Shown: positions 42,832 through 50,888 of the stretch, piece after piece
How the letters are laid out: each line of letters starts with the position of its first letter
Numbering within the stretch: the first letter of the stretch is position 1
Translations under genes and position numbers: made by a program
The notes under the pieces: model-generated
What the model was told of the DNA's origin: nothing
Seen by the model: the letters and a program-made list of their open reading frames with translations, nothing else
The model's database searches: none
Assembly: GCF_030014915.1 (NCBI RefSeq)
Contig: NZ_JAGIXS010000003.1
Coordinates: 366,878 to 430,877 of the forward strand
Length of the DNA stretch: 64,000 nucleotides
DNA from: Pelomonas sp. V22
GTDB taxonomy: Bacteria > Pseudomonadota > Gammaproteobacteria > Burkholderiales > Burkholderiaceae_C
Direction of reading: 5' to 3'

Positions 42832-45462
42832 ATGAGGAGAGTTCTGACAACACTGGCCCTGAGCCTCGCCCTGGTGGGCCTGGCGCAGGCGACGACGGCG
42901 CTGCCGATGCGCCTCGGCGATGCGGCCCGGCCGCTGGCCTACAAGCTGGACCTGAAGGTCGACCCCGCACAGCCGCGCCACAGCGGCACGGTGGAGATCT
43001 CGCTGGAGCTGCAGGGCGGCCTCAAGCAATTGCGTCTGCATGCCAAGGACCTGCGCATCAGCGCGGTCGAGTACCGGGTCGAGGGCAGCCGCGCCGCGCT
43101 GACGGGCAAGGCCACGGCAGCCGATGCCGACAGCGTCCACCTCAATTTCGCAAAGCCGCTGCCCGCCGGCCGCGGCAGCTTGCGCCTGCGCTTCACGGGC
43201 GTGATCAGCGAGCAGGACACGCTGGGCCTGTTCCGCCAGCGCGAGGGCGGCGACTGGTATGCGGTCACGCAGTTCGAGGACCTGGGCGCGCGCATGGCCT
43301 TCCCGGTGTTCGACGAGCCGGGCTGGAAGGTGCCCTGGACCCTGAGCCTCACCGTGCCCGCCAGGCAGGTGGCCGTGGCCAACGAGCCGGTGCAGCGCGA
43401 GAGTGCCGCTGGCAAGGGCTGGAAGCGGTTGGAGTTCAAGACCACGCCGCCGCTGCCCAGCTATCTGCTGGCCTTTGCCGTAGGGCCGTTCGCCATCAAG
43501 GACGGCGGCATGGCGGGCAACACGCCGCTGCGCTATCTGACGCCGCGCGGCCGTGCCGATGAGGCCAGCTATGCGGCTGCCGCGACGCCCGCCGTGCTGC
43601 AGAAGCTGGAGAGCTGGTTCGGCATGCCGCACCCGTTCAGCAAGCTGGACAGCCTGGTGATCCCGCTGGCCGAGAACTTCGGCGCGATGGAGAACCCCGG
43701 CCTCATCACCTACGCCTCCAAGGTCATCCTGGCGCCTGCCGGCCGCGAGACGCTGGCCCTGCAGCGGGACTACACCTCCACAGCCGCCCACGAGATTGCG
43801 CACCAATGGTTCGGCAACCACGTGACCATGGCCTGGTGGGACGACCTCTGGCTGAACGAGAGCTTTGCCTCCTGGATGGGCGACAAGATCACCGCCCAGC
43901 TGCATCCCGAATGGCGCTGGGAGCTCAACGCCCTGAACGCGCGCCAGGCGGCGATGGCCGGCGACCGCCTGCCGACGGCACGCCGCGTGCACCAGCCAGT
44001 GAACACCAACGAAGACCTGGGCACGGCCTTCGACGAAATCACCTATTCCAAGGGCCAGGCCGTGCTCTCGATGTTCGAGTCGTGGCTGGGTGAGGACCGC
44101 ATGCAGGCGGGGGTGCGCCGCTATATCAAGCGCCATGCCGGCGGAAGTGCCGTCGGCACCCAGTTCGTCGAGGCCTTGGCCGATGGCGACCCGGACCTGC
44201 AGGCCGCGTTCTCCAGCTTCATCGACCAGCCGGGTATCCCGGTCGTGCGCTTCGAGCTGCAGTGCGAGGCCGGCGCAGCACCGCGCGTGCGCCTCACGCA
44301 ATCTCGCTACCGCCCGCTCGGCGTGGCGGCACTGCCCGAGAGCCGCTGGCTGGTGCCGGTGGTGCTGCGCAGCCCGGCCGGCGTGAGCCGGCATCTCTTG
44401 AAGGCGCAGAGCGAGACGCTGACCCTGCCCGACGCCAGCTGCCCGGCCTGGCTTCAACCCAATGCCGGCGGCAGCGGCTACTACCGTTCGAAGCTGGACG
44501 CGGCCCTGATTCAGCCCAGCCACTACAGCGTGGGCGAACTGCTGTCGCTGCTGGACGATCAGCGCGCGCTGACGCAGAGCGGCGAGCAGAGGCTCGGCAG
44601 CCTGATGCCGCTGGTGGCCGCACTGGCCGCTGACCCGCGCCGCGAGCTGCGCGAGGCCGCGCTGGAAACCCTGGCCGGCCTGGAACCCATGGTCCCGGTC
44701 GCGCAGCGCGAGGCCTATGCGGCCCTGCTGCAGCGCCATTTCGGCGCTCTGGCGCGCGAGCTGGGCTGGCAGGTCGGCGCCAAGGACGATGAAGACCGCC
44801 GCCTCCTGCGCGAGGCCCTGCTGCCTTTCATGGCCGACAGCGGCCGCGATCCGGTGCTGCGCGAGCAGGCCTTGCTCTACACCCAGGCCTGGCTGGCCGC
44901 CGCCCAGCGAGATGGCCAGGCGCATGACGAGCTGATGGACCCGGGCCTGCGCGCTGCCATCCTGCGCTCGGCGGCGCTGGGCGGCGATGCCTCGCTGTTC
45001 GATGCCATGCTGGGCCTGGCCCGCGCTACGCCCGACCGCCGCCTGCGTGGCCAGTTGCTCGGAGCGCTCGGCGCCTTCGGCGAGCCGGCCCTCGCAGCGC
45101 GGGCACGCGGCCTCCTGCTCGACGCCAAGCTGGACAGCCGCGAAACCATGGCGCCCATCCTCGGCCGCCAGGTCCGCGATCCGCTGCTGGCGCAGAGCGC
45201 GCTGGACTTCGTCGCCGAGCATGACACGGCCTTGCGCAAGCGCATGACCAAGGTGGCCGAGGCCAATCTGCCCGAGCTGTTGGGTGGTGGTTGCAGCGCC
45301 GAGCAGGCGAAACGCCTGCAGCGCCAGTTCGGCCCGGCGGCCGCGCAGCTGGATGCCGGCCCGGCCGTGCTGGCCAAGGCGGTGTCGCGCATCGAGCTGT
45401 GCGCGGCCTACCGCGAGGCCCAGACCGATGCGCTGACGGACCTGCTGGGCGGCTCGCGCTGA
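42832..45462 (+). CDS. Exported M1-family aminopeptidase
   Basis: An 876-residue zinc aminopeptidase. A signal peptide (LTTLALSLALVGLAQA) sends it to the periplasm or beyond. The M1 exopeptidase motif GAMEN is at 284-288 and the zinc site HEIAHQ (H320, E321, H324) with E343 in NESFASW. An ERAP1-like helical C-terminal domain follows. It removes N-terminal residues from peptides. The start is ATG 42832 with GAGGGA ahead; the TTG just before it is not needed. Its 3' end overlaps the convergent PhoX-like gene by 55 bp. Confidence 0.93.
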   Translation: MRRVLTTLALSLALVGLAQATTALPMRLGDAARPLAYKLDLKVDPAQPRHSGTVEISLELQGGLKQLRLHAKDLRISAVEYRVEGSRAALTGKATAADADSVHLNFAKPLPAGRGSLRLRFTGVISEQDTLGLFRQREGGDWYAVTQFEDLGARMAFPVFDEPGWKVPWTLSLTVPARQVAVANEPVQRESAAGKGWKRLEFKTTPPLPSYLLAFAVGPFAIKDGGMAGNTPLRYLTPRGRADEASYAAAATPAVLQKLESWFGMPHPFSKLDSLVIPLAENFGAMENPGLITYASKVILAPAGRETLALQRDYTSTAAHEIAHQWFGNHVTMAWWDDLWLNESFASWMGDKITAQLHPEWRWELNALNARQAAMAGDRLPTARRVHQPVNTNEDLGTAFDEITYSKGQAVLSMFESWLGEDRMQAGVRRYIKRHAGGSAVGTQFVEALADGDPDLQAAFSSFIDQPGIPVVRFELQCEAGAAPRVRLTQSRYRPLGVAALPESRWLVPVVLRSPAGVSRHLLKAQSETLTLPDASCPAWLQPNAGGSGYYRSKLDAALIQPSHYSVGELLSLLDDQRALTQSGEQRLGSLMPLVAALAADPRRELREAALETLAGLEPMVPVAQREAYAALLQRHFGALARELGWQVGAKDDEDRRLLREALLPFMADSGRDPVLREQALLYTQAWLAAAQRDGQAHDELMDPGLRAAILRSAALGGDASLFDAMLGLARATPDRRLRGQLLGALGAFGEPALAARARGLLLDAKLDSRETMAPILGRQVRDPLLAQSALDFVAEHDTALRKRMTKVAEANLPELLGGGCSAEQAKRLQRQFGPAAAQLDAGPAVLAKAVSRIELCAAYREAQTDALTDLLGGSR

Positions 45463-46487
45463 GGCTTGCCGCTTGCGGCAAAGCGGACCAACTGGTCGGC
45501 CGCCAGGCGGGCGTTGATCAGCACGTCCGCCTGGTTGGTGAAGGCGTAGTCGGCGTTGGCCATGTCCAGCCCGCGCTGGCCGTGGCGCAGCGTGTGCCAT
45601 TGCAGGTCGCCGTCGCCTTCTCGAAGGGCCAGCTGCAGATGGCCCTCGTCCAGGTACTTGGCGCCGGCCGCGAGGCCCTTGCCGGCGTCAAGCGGGTTCC
45701 ACAGCGCGCGTGAGACGTAGCGGTAGCGCGTCTCCTCGTCATCGGCGTCTCGCATCAAGAGGACGATGGGCTGGCCTGGCTCTGCCGGTGCCATCCAGAG
45801 TCCGGCCTGCTTGAGCCGGCCGAGGGCCGTGCGCTTGGCCGGCACCGAGTCCGGGTTGAAGGGGTCGACCTCGACCACCCAGCCGAAGCTGTTGGCGATG
45901 TTGCGGTAGTCGTGCGCCGCCGTGGGGCCGGTGACGGCCGCGTTCCAGCGCGCGAACAGGTCCTGCGGGCCCGCCTCGTCCCACCGGCAGGCGCTCTGCT
46001 GGCCCGCATTCAGACCGTAGCGCTGCAGCCCGGCCAGGGCCTTGCTGCCGTGGCGCAGCAGACCCTCGCTGTTGCGGGCGAGCAGGGGCAGGAAGTCGCC
46101 CTCACCGTGCAGGCTGGTGCCCCAGGGCGTGACGATCAGTTCGCTGCCGACCCAGGTGCCGCGCGTGCGCGAACCCAGGCCCGAGAACTTGGTGGCCAGC
46201 AGGGCCGAGGCGCGTGCCGGGCCGCTGAAGTCGATCACGGTGGCAGCGCTGAGGCGGCGGCTGAGCCGCGAATCCGCCACCGGATCCAGCGCGCCGCTGG
46301 CATCGCGCCGAAACTCGGCGATCGCGAGGCCCAGCGCATAAATCTCCTGCTCGGCCTCGAGCGGGCAGGGCCGGGGGGCGGCCCTGCGCTCGACGAGGCT
46401 GCCCTGCGCCGTGCAGAGCAGACCTCGTGCCTCGGCTCCGGGGAGGAAGGCGCCGTCCTTGCTCAAACCCAACCAGGGCAGGCTCAT
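45408..46487 (-). CDS. Short PhoX-like (DUF839) protein, possibly degenerate
   Basis: A 359-residue DUF839/PhoX-like protein, about half the length of PhoX phosphatases and without a Tat or other signal peptide. It keeps typical PhoX blocks (TPWGTSLHGEGDF and SFGWVVEVDPFNPDS), but the metal-binding Glu-Glu of the first block reads Glu-Gly. It starts 20 bases after the full-length PhoX-type gene, in another frame. The last 18 codons run into the 3' end of the M1 aminopeptidase gene. It could be a cytoplasmic relative, or an N-terminally reduced copy without activity. Confidence 0.72.
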   Translation of the reverse strand: MSLPWLGLSKDGAFLPGAEARGLLCTAQGSLVERRAAPRPCPLEAEQEIYALGLAIAEFRRDASGALDPVADSRLSRRLSAATVIDFSGPARASALLATKFSGLGSRTRGTWVGSELIVTPWGTSLHGEGDFLPLLARNSEGLLRHGSKALAGLQRYGLNAGQQSACRWDEAGPQDLFARWNAAVTGPTAAHDYRNIANSFGWVVEVDPFNPDSVPAKRTALGRLKQAGLWMAPAEPGQPIVLLMRDADDEETRYRYVSRALWNPLDAGKGLAAGAKYLDEGHLQLALREGDGDLQWHTLRHGQRGLDMANADYAFTNQADVLINARLAADQLVRFAASGKPQREPPSRSVSASVWASR

Positions 46488-46507
46488 GGTGCGGCGGCCG
46501 TCCCCGC

Positions 46508-48463
46508 TCAGAGCTTGTTCAGCTTCACGCTGGTGGCTTCGCTGGTCAGGTAGCCGACGGCGGCACCGAAGCGGTCCTTGTAGTTGGCGCGCACCAGCGG
46601 GTCCAGCGTGGCCTGCACCTTGCTGTGCAGGCTGGCGCTCCAGTCGCCCGGATGCTGGAAGTTGCTGGTGATGTAGGTCCAGCCATTCAGGTCGTCGACC
46701 ACGCCGAGGCCCGTCGCTTCAGCACCCGAGGGCATCGAGACCAAGCGTGAGAGCACCTTGGTGTCGACGTTGTAGGCCCAGACGAAGTTGTTGACGTGGT
46801 AGCTGCTGTCCTCGCCGATGAAGAGGGTGCGCAGCTTCTCCGAGAACTTCAGGTTGTCGGGCGCGCCGATCTTGTCGGGGTTGGCCAGGTTGCCGAGCGC
46901 GTCAGCCGCGATGTCCTCGCCGACCAGCAGGGTCTTGGTCTGCGTGACCACCCATTCGCTGTTGATGGCGGCGCCTGCCGTGTCCTTCTGACCGCTGGAC
47001 AGCGTGTGGGCCAGCACGCCGCCGGCGTTCAGCGCCTTCTCCAGCGTGATGCCGTAGGCCTCGTTCCAGGCGGCATTGCCGCGCACCATGGAGCTCTGCA
47101 TGTTCTGCAGGGCGGAGTAGGCGATCTTGTCCTTGGCGTTGACCGTCGTGCCTTCCATCTTGGTGAAGGCCATGGTGCCGCCGACCAGGGCCGCGTAGCG
47201 GTGCGACTCAAGGAAGGCCGCGGCCTTCTCCATGCCGGCCTTGACCTTGATCCACTGGACCTTGCCGCCGAAGTAGATCTTCGTGTAGCTCGCGTCCTTG
47301 GGATCGACGGTCTGCACGTCCATGATGTCGGTCGGCTTCAGCGTGTTGGCCAGGGCCTCGATCTCGGCGCTGGTGGCCGAGCCCATCTTGATCCAGGTGA
47401 CCGGCGCGCCGGCGGCTGCCGGGTCGATCGAGAAGCCGGCACCGAACTTGGCGATGTAGAGGCTGCCCGAGGACAGGTCCTTCTCCTTGTCGGCCACGAA
47501 CATGAACAGGCCGCCGTTGGTGGCGTCGTCGCCCATCAGCGCCGTGCGATTGTCCGGCATCACCTGGATCAGCTCATGCGAGATGCGGCCCAGGCAGTAG
47601 TGCTTCTTCAAGGTGCCCGTGCCATCGGGGTTGACCGTCACCTCGGGCATGTGGCCGTAGTGATAGGGGTTGGCCTTGGTCTCGTCGCCGAAAGTGTTCT
47701 TGCTGTAGGCCTTGAACATCGTGTTGCTGGCGATGGTGAAGGCGTCCGGCTCGTACTCTTCGCTCGAGAGGTGGGTGCCCCAGGGCGAGAGGCTGGAGCC
47801 GCAGGTGATCCACAGGCCATGGGCGGCCGAGGTGTCGACGTTGTGGTACTTGACCAGCGAGAGCTTGCCGGTCGTCTGGTCCTGGTCCAGCGTCAGCACG
47901 GCGATGGGCGAGGGCAGCTTGCCGTACATGTCGGTCTTGCCGTCCTGGGCCCAGGTCGTGTATTCGAACTGCACGACGGCGAACACGGCCTTGCCCTTGA
48001 TGCCGCTGACCGTGGGGTTGGCCACCGACAGCAGCGAAGTGCCGTCCGGCGAATCGGAGAAGAACTGGCGCTCTTTGCCGGCCACCGTGGTGTCGAGGAT
48101 GGGCTTGTTGTTGATGTCCACATAGCCGCCGGCCAGGATGGTGCCGCCCTTGCCGTCCGGCACCAGGTCGCCGGTCATGAAGAAGGGCTGGTAGGCCAGC
48201 TTGAAGCTCTGCTTGCTGCCGTCGCTCAGCACCACGTCCAGGCTGGAGGCCACGGCCGTCTTGGCCATGGCAGCCGGGTCGGCGAGGCTCGGGGCGGCCA
48301 TGGCGGCGAAGCTGGCCGAGGTGAAGGTGATGGCGGGGGCGTCGTCACCGCCGCCGCAGGCGGTCAGACCGAGGCCGGCGCCCAGGCCGCTGATCGGCAG
48401 CATCAAGGGCGTGCCGAAAAGCTTGAGGGCCTGGCGGCGGGTCGGGTGTTGGGCTTGGGACAT
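46508..48463 (-). CDS. phoX: Tat-exported PhoX-type alkaline phosphatase (DUF839)
   Basis: A 651-residue periplasmic protein of the PhoX family, calcium/iron-dependent phosphatases. The signal has a twin arginine (PTRRQALKLFG), and a LTACGGGDD motif follows at the end of the hydrophobic stretch; the cysteine could be lipidated. The ligand-bearing block LSPWGTHLSSEEYEPDAF keeps the Glu-Glu pair. Sequence divergence from the short neighbour is large. No convincing Pho box is found upstream, so regulation by phosphate is not shown. A phosphatase is likely; other DUF839 roles are possible. Confidence 0.83.
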   Translation of the reverse strand: MSQAQHPTRRQALKLFGTPLMLPISGLGAGLGLTACGGGDDAPAITFTSASFAAMAAPSLADPAAMAKTAVASSLDVVLSDGSKQSFKLAYQPFFMTGDLVPDGKGGTILAGGYVDINNKPILDTTVAGKERQFFSDSPDGTSLLSVANPTVSGIKGKAVFAVVQFEYTTWAQDGKTDMYGKLPSPIAVLTLDQDQTTGKLSLVKYHNVDTSAAHGLWITCGSSLSPWGTHLSSEEYEPDAFTIASNTMFKAYSKNTFGDETKANPYHYGHMPEVTVNPDGTGTLKKHYCLGRISHELIQVMPDNRTALMGDDATNGGLFMFVADKEKDLSSGSLYIAKFGAGFSIDPAAAGAPVTWIKMGSATSAEIEALANTLKPTDIMDVQTVDPKDASYTKIYFGGKVQWIKVKAGMEKAAAFLESHRYAALVGGTMAFTKMEGTTVNAKDKIAYSALQNMQSSMVRGNAAWNEAYGITLEKALNAGGVLAHTLSSGQKDTAGAAINSEWVVTQTKTLLVGEDIAADALGNLANPDKIGAPDNLKFSEKLRTLFIGEDSSYHVNNFVWAYNVDTKVLSRLVSMPSGAEATGLGVVDDLNGWTYITSNFQHPGDWSASLHSKVQATLDPLVRANYKDRFGAAVGYLTSEATSVKLNKL

Positions 48464-48577
48464 TCGAGATTCACTCCACAGCTGTCGTTGTCAGGAGCGG
48501 CGGCAAGGGAGCCGTCGCGCTGCGGCCGCAATGTAGGCAGCGGGTGTGTCAACAGCGTGAAGACGTGGCGTGCAAAG

Positions 48578-48610
48578 CAAAACGGCCCCGGGATTGCCGG
48601 GGCCGTTTTG
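48578..48610. terminator. Strong bidirectional terminator between the BPSS1780-type and phoX genes
   Basis: Fourteen-base-pair perfect stem CAAAACGGCCCCGG / CCGGGGCCGTTTTG with a 5-base loop. The stem itself carries the A and T tracts, so it works in both directions. It lies 18 bases past the end of the BPSS1780-type gene. Confidence 0.88.
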
Positions 48611-48628
48611 TGCTTGGACGCGATGACG

Positions 48629-49462
48629 CTAGGGCTTGCTCAGCAGGTCGCGCGGCGCGCCGAACATGAAGCAATCGATGAAGGTGAAGTACAGCGAGGC
48701 ATAGAACAGCGTCGGCAGTATCAGCATCAGCGCGCCGAAGGCCAGCAGGATCAGCGGGCCCAGCAGCAGCGAGAGCAGCGACAGCACGATGCCCAGCGCC
48801 AGCAGCAGGCCGAGCCAGGCCAGCGCGTTCAGCAGGAAGGCGCCGCGGTTGCGCCACAGGCCGAGCGTGCTCGAGAACAGCGCCTGCATGGCACCCTGGC
48901 CTCCCCAGTGCACCAGCGCCGGCGCATGCCAGAAAGGCACGGACAGCAGGGCCACGCTGAACAGCTGCCAGCCGGTGGCACGCAGGTTGTCGGGCGCCAG
49001 CATGATGCTGTTGATGACCTCGGCGTTCGGCGTCTCGCGTGCAAACTCCTTGCTCAGCGCCTCGCTGGTGGCGCGGAAGGTGTCGCCATAGGCCCAGGTC
49101 AGCAGCCCCCAGATCAACATCAGGCAAACGGCATAGGCCGCGCACAGGACCAGCTGCGCCTGGCGCCGCTGCTGGGTGAGCTTGAGCGGCGCGGCGAACA
49201 CGGCCACCGTGGGCGTCTGGTTTTGCAGCACCAGGTGGGTGGCCAGCATGAAGCCGAGAGACAACAGCGGCATGGCCGCCGCCGCCAGCGGCGCACCGAT
49301 CAGCGGCAGCTGCGAGCACAGCAGCACCATGAAAAAGCTGAAGGAATACAGGCCGGTCAAGGCCAGCGGCTTGCGCTGCCAGACCTTGAAGGCGTGACGT
49401 ATCCACAGGAGGCCGTTGCGGGCCGGCACCGTCTGCAGGTGCAGCATCATGTTGGCGCTCAT
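48629..49462 (-). CDS. BPSS1780-family membrane protein
   Basis: A 277-residue membrane protein with about six helices, of a family seen mainly in Burkholderiales. The N-terminal block ARNGLLWIRHAFKVWQRKPL is typical. No function is known to me. Its ATG overlaps the thrB stop (ATGA), so it is co-translated with homoserine kinase and closes the thrB operon before a strong terminator. Confidence 0.85.
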   Translation of the reverse strand: MSANMMLHLQTVPARNGLLWIRHAFKVWQRKPLALTGLYSFSFFMVLLCSQLPLIGAPLAAAAMPLLSLGFMLATHLVLQNQTPTVAVFAAPLKLTQQRRQAQLVLCAAYAVCLMLIWGLLTWAYGDTFRATSEALSKEFARETPNAEVINSIMLAPDNLRATGWQLFSVALLSVPFWHAPALVHWGGQGAMQALFSSTLGLWRNRGAFLLNALAWLGLLLALGIVLSLLSLLLGPLILLAFGALMLILPTLFYASLYFTFIDCFMFGAPRDLLSKP

Positions 49463-50436
49463 GCAGCTTCCTTCACGGCATGCCAGGGCGCCGCGATGCG
49501 CTCGCGCAGCACGCGCTCGAAATGCGTCGGGTCATGCGGCTTGAGCAGGCTGGCGTCGCGGGGCAGATAGAAGTCCCACAGCCGCGAGATCCAGAAGCGC
49601 AGGGCAGCGGCGCGCAGCAGGGCCGGCAGCAGGCGGTGCTCGGTACCGCTCAAGGGGCGCACGTCCTCGTAGGCATCGACGAAGGCCTGGGCGCGTTGCT
49701 CGTCGAGCCGGCCGCTGGCGAGGTCGATGCACCAGTCGTTCAGGCAGACGGCGATGTCGAACAGCCAGCTGTCGACGCCGGCGAAATAGAAGTCGAAGAA
49801 GCCGCTGAGCTTCTCGCGGCCGGGCAGGCCCTCGAACATCACGTTGTCGCGGAACAGGTCAGCGTGGATGGGGCCGCGCGGCAGCTCGGCATAGCCGGCC
49901 GAGGCGGCCAGCTGCTGCTGGAAGGCGAGTTCTTCGGACAGCAGCGCCGCTTGCGCCGAGTCCAGATGCGGCAGCACCACCGGCACCGTCTCGGTCCACC
50001 AGGGCAGGGCACGCAGATTGGGCTGGTGCAGCTCGAAGTCCTGCGCGGCCAGGTGCATGCGCGCCAGTTCGGCGCCGACCTGCTCGCAATGGAAGACGTC
50101 GGGTGCCAGCTGATGGCCACCACGCAGGCGGTTGACCACGGCGGCCGGCTTGCCGTTGAGCGCATGCAGGATCTCGCCGCTGGCATCGGCCTGCGGATCA
50201 GGGACTTGAATACCGCGCCGCGCCAGGTGTTGCATCAGCCGCAGGTAGAAGGGCAGTTGCTCGAAGCCGAGGCGCTCGAACAGCGTCAGCACGTACTCGC
50301 CGCGGTCGGTGGTCAGGAAGAAATTGCTGTTCTCGATGCCGGCCGTGATGCCGCGCAACTGCTGCAGCTGGCCCAGGTTCAGGCGGCTCACGAGGGCCTG
50401 CGCCTGCTCGTGGGTGACTTCGGTGAAAACAGCCAT
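49459..50436 (-). CDS. thrB: Homoserine kinase ThrB (aminoglycoside-phosphotransferase fold)
   Basis: A 325-residue homoserine kinase of the APH-like type found in beta- and some gammaproteobacteria, unrelated to the GHMP-type ThrB of E. coli. Kinase landmarks: GIENSNFFLTTDRGEYVLTLFE, catalytic loop GPIHADLFRDNVMFEG, and metal-binding GFFDFYFAGVDSWLFD. It phosphorylates homoserine in threonine synthesis. ATG 50436 (MAVFTEVTHEQAQAL) is the conserved start; an in-frame extension of 12 residues is not supported. Confidence 0.93.
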   Translation of the reverse strand: MAVFTEVTHEQAQALVSRLNLGQLQQLRGITAGIENSNFFLTTDRGEYVLTLFERLGFEQLPFYLRLMQHLARRGIQVPDPQADASGEILHALNGKPAAVVNRLRGGHQLAPDVFHCEQVGAELARMHLAAQDFELHQPNLRALPWWTETVPVVLPHLDSAQAALLSEELAFQQQLAASAGYAELPRGPIHADLFRDNVMFEGLPGREKLSGFFDFYFAGVDSWLFDIAVCLNDWCIDLASGRLDEQRAQAFVDAYEDVRPLSGTEHRLLPALLRAAALRFWISRLWDFYLPRDASLLKPHDPTHFERVLRERIAAPWHAVKEAA

Positions 50437-50480
50437 GGGGTCGTGAGGTGGGCTCGCGGCCCGGGGCCGCACGCCAGGGT

Positions 50481-50834
50481 TCAGAAGCTGAACAACTTCC
50501 AGACGCGCTTGCCGGCGGCGCCGCGCGTGGTGGAGCCGGAGGACATGTCGCGGCTGCCGTCGGGAAGAATGATTTCGTAGGACGGCAGCTTGCTGTCCTT
50601 GGGCGTGACCTTGGCCGTCTGGGTCTGGCCGCGGACCTTCAGCTCCTCGATGCGGGTGCTGTCGTCCTCCAGCACGATGCGCTCGACCTTGGGTTCGGGC
50701 GGCGTGATCAGGGCTGGCTGCGTCGTCGCTGCAGCGGGCGTGCTCGGTGCGTCAGCCGCCTGGGCGGCATGCGCTGCCAATGCCAGCAGGGGCAGGGACA
50801 GCAAGCGGAGCAGTCGGTGGTGGTGCTGAGGCAT
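50481..50834 (-). CDS. DUF2782 periplasmic protein
   Basis: A 117-residue exported protein: signal peptide ending near AAQAADA, a low-complexity Ala/Pro/Thr stretch, then the DUF2782 core (PEPKVERIVLEDDSTRIEEL, PSYEIILPDGSRD) and a basic end KRVWKLFSF. Function unknown. It lies between thrB and the divergent polA in Burkholderiales, as here, with 44 bases to thrB. Confidence 0.85.
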   Translation of the reverse strand: MPQHHHRLLRLLSLPLLALAAHAAQAADAPSTPAAATTQPALITPPEPKVERIVLEDDSTRIEELKVRGQTQTAKVTPKDSKLPSYEIILPDGSRDMSSGSTTRGAAGKRVWKLFSF

Positions 50835-50875
50835 GAACTGATTCTAAGCGCGGCCCGGGCACGACTTCAGTGCAT

Positions 50876-50881
50876 GACAAT
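50876..50881 (+). promoter_or_regulatory. -10-like box of polA
   Basis: GACAAT ending 7 bases before the preferred polA ATG at 50889, the same spacing as uvrD, which would give a leaderless mRNA. No clear -35. Confidence 0.35.
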
Positions 50882-50888
50882 CGCGGCC

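Noticed and set aside
40345..45600. A 1751-codon open frame on the minus strand
   Set aside because: It is antisense to uvrD and the M1 aminopeptidase, both with clear motifs. Long antisense frames are expected in GC-rich genes; the translation is low-complexity and rich in Gln, His, Arg and Ala.
48464..48577. Pho box upstream of the PhoX gene
   Set aside because: TGTCA-like words occur but in the wrong orientation or spacing for a PhoB site on the minus strand.
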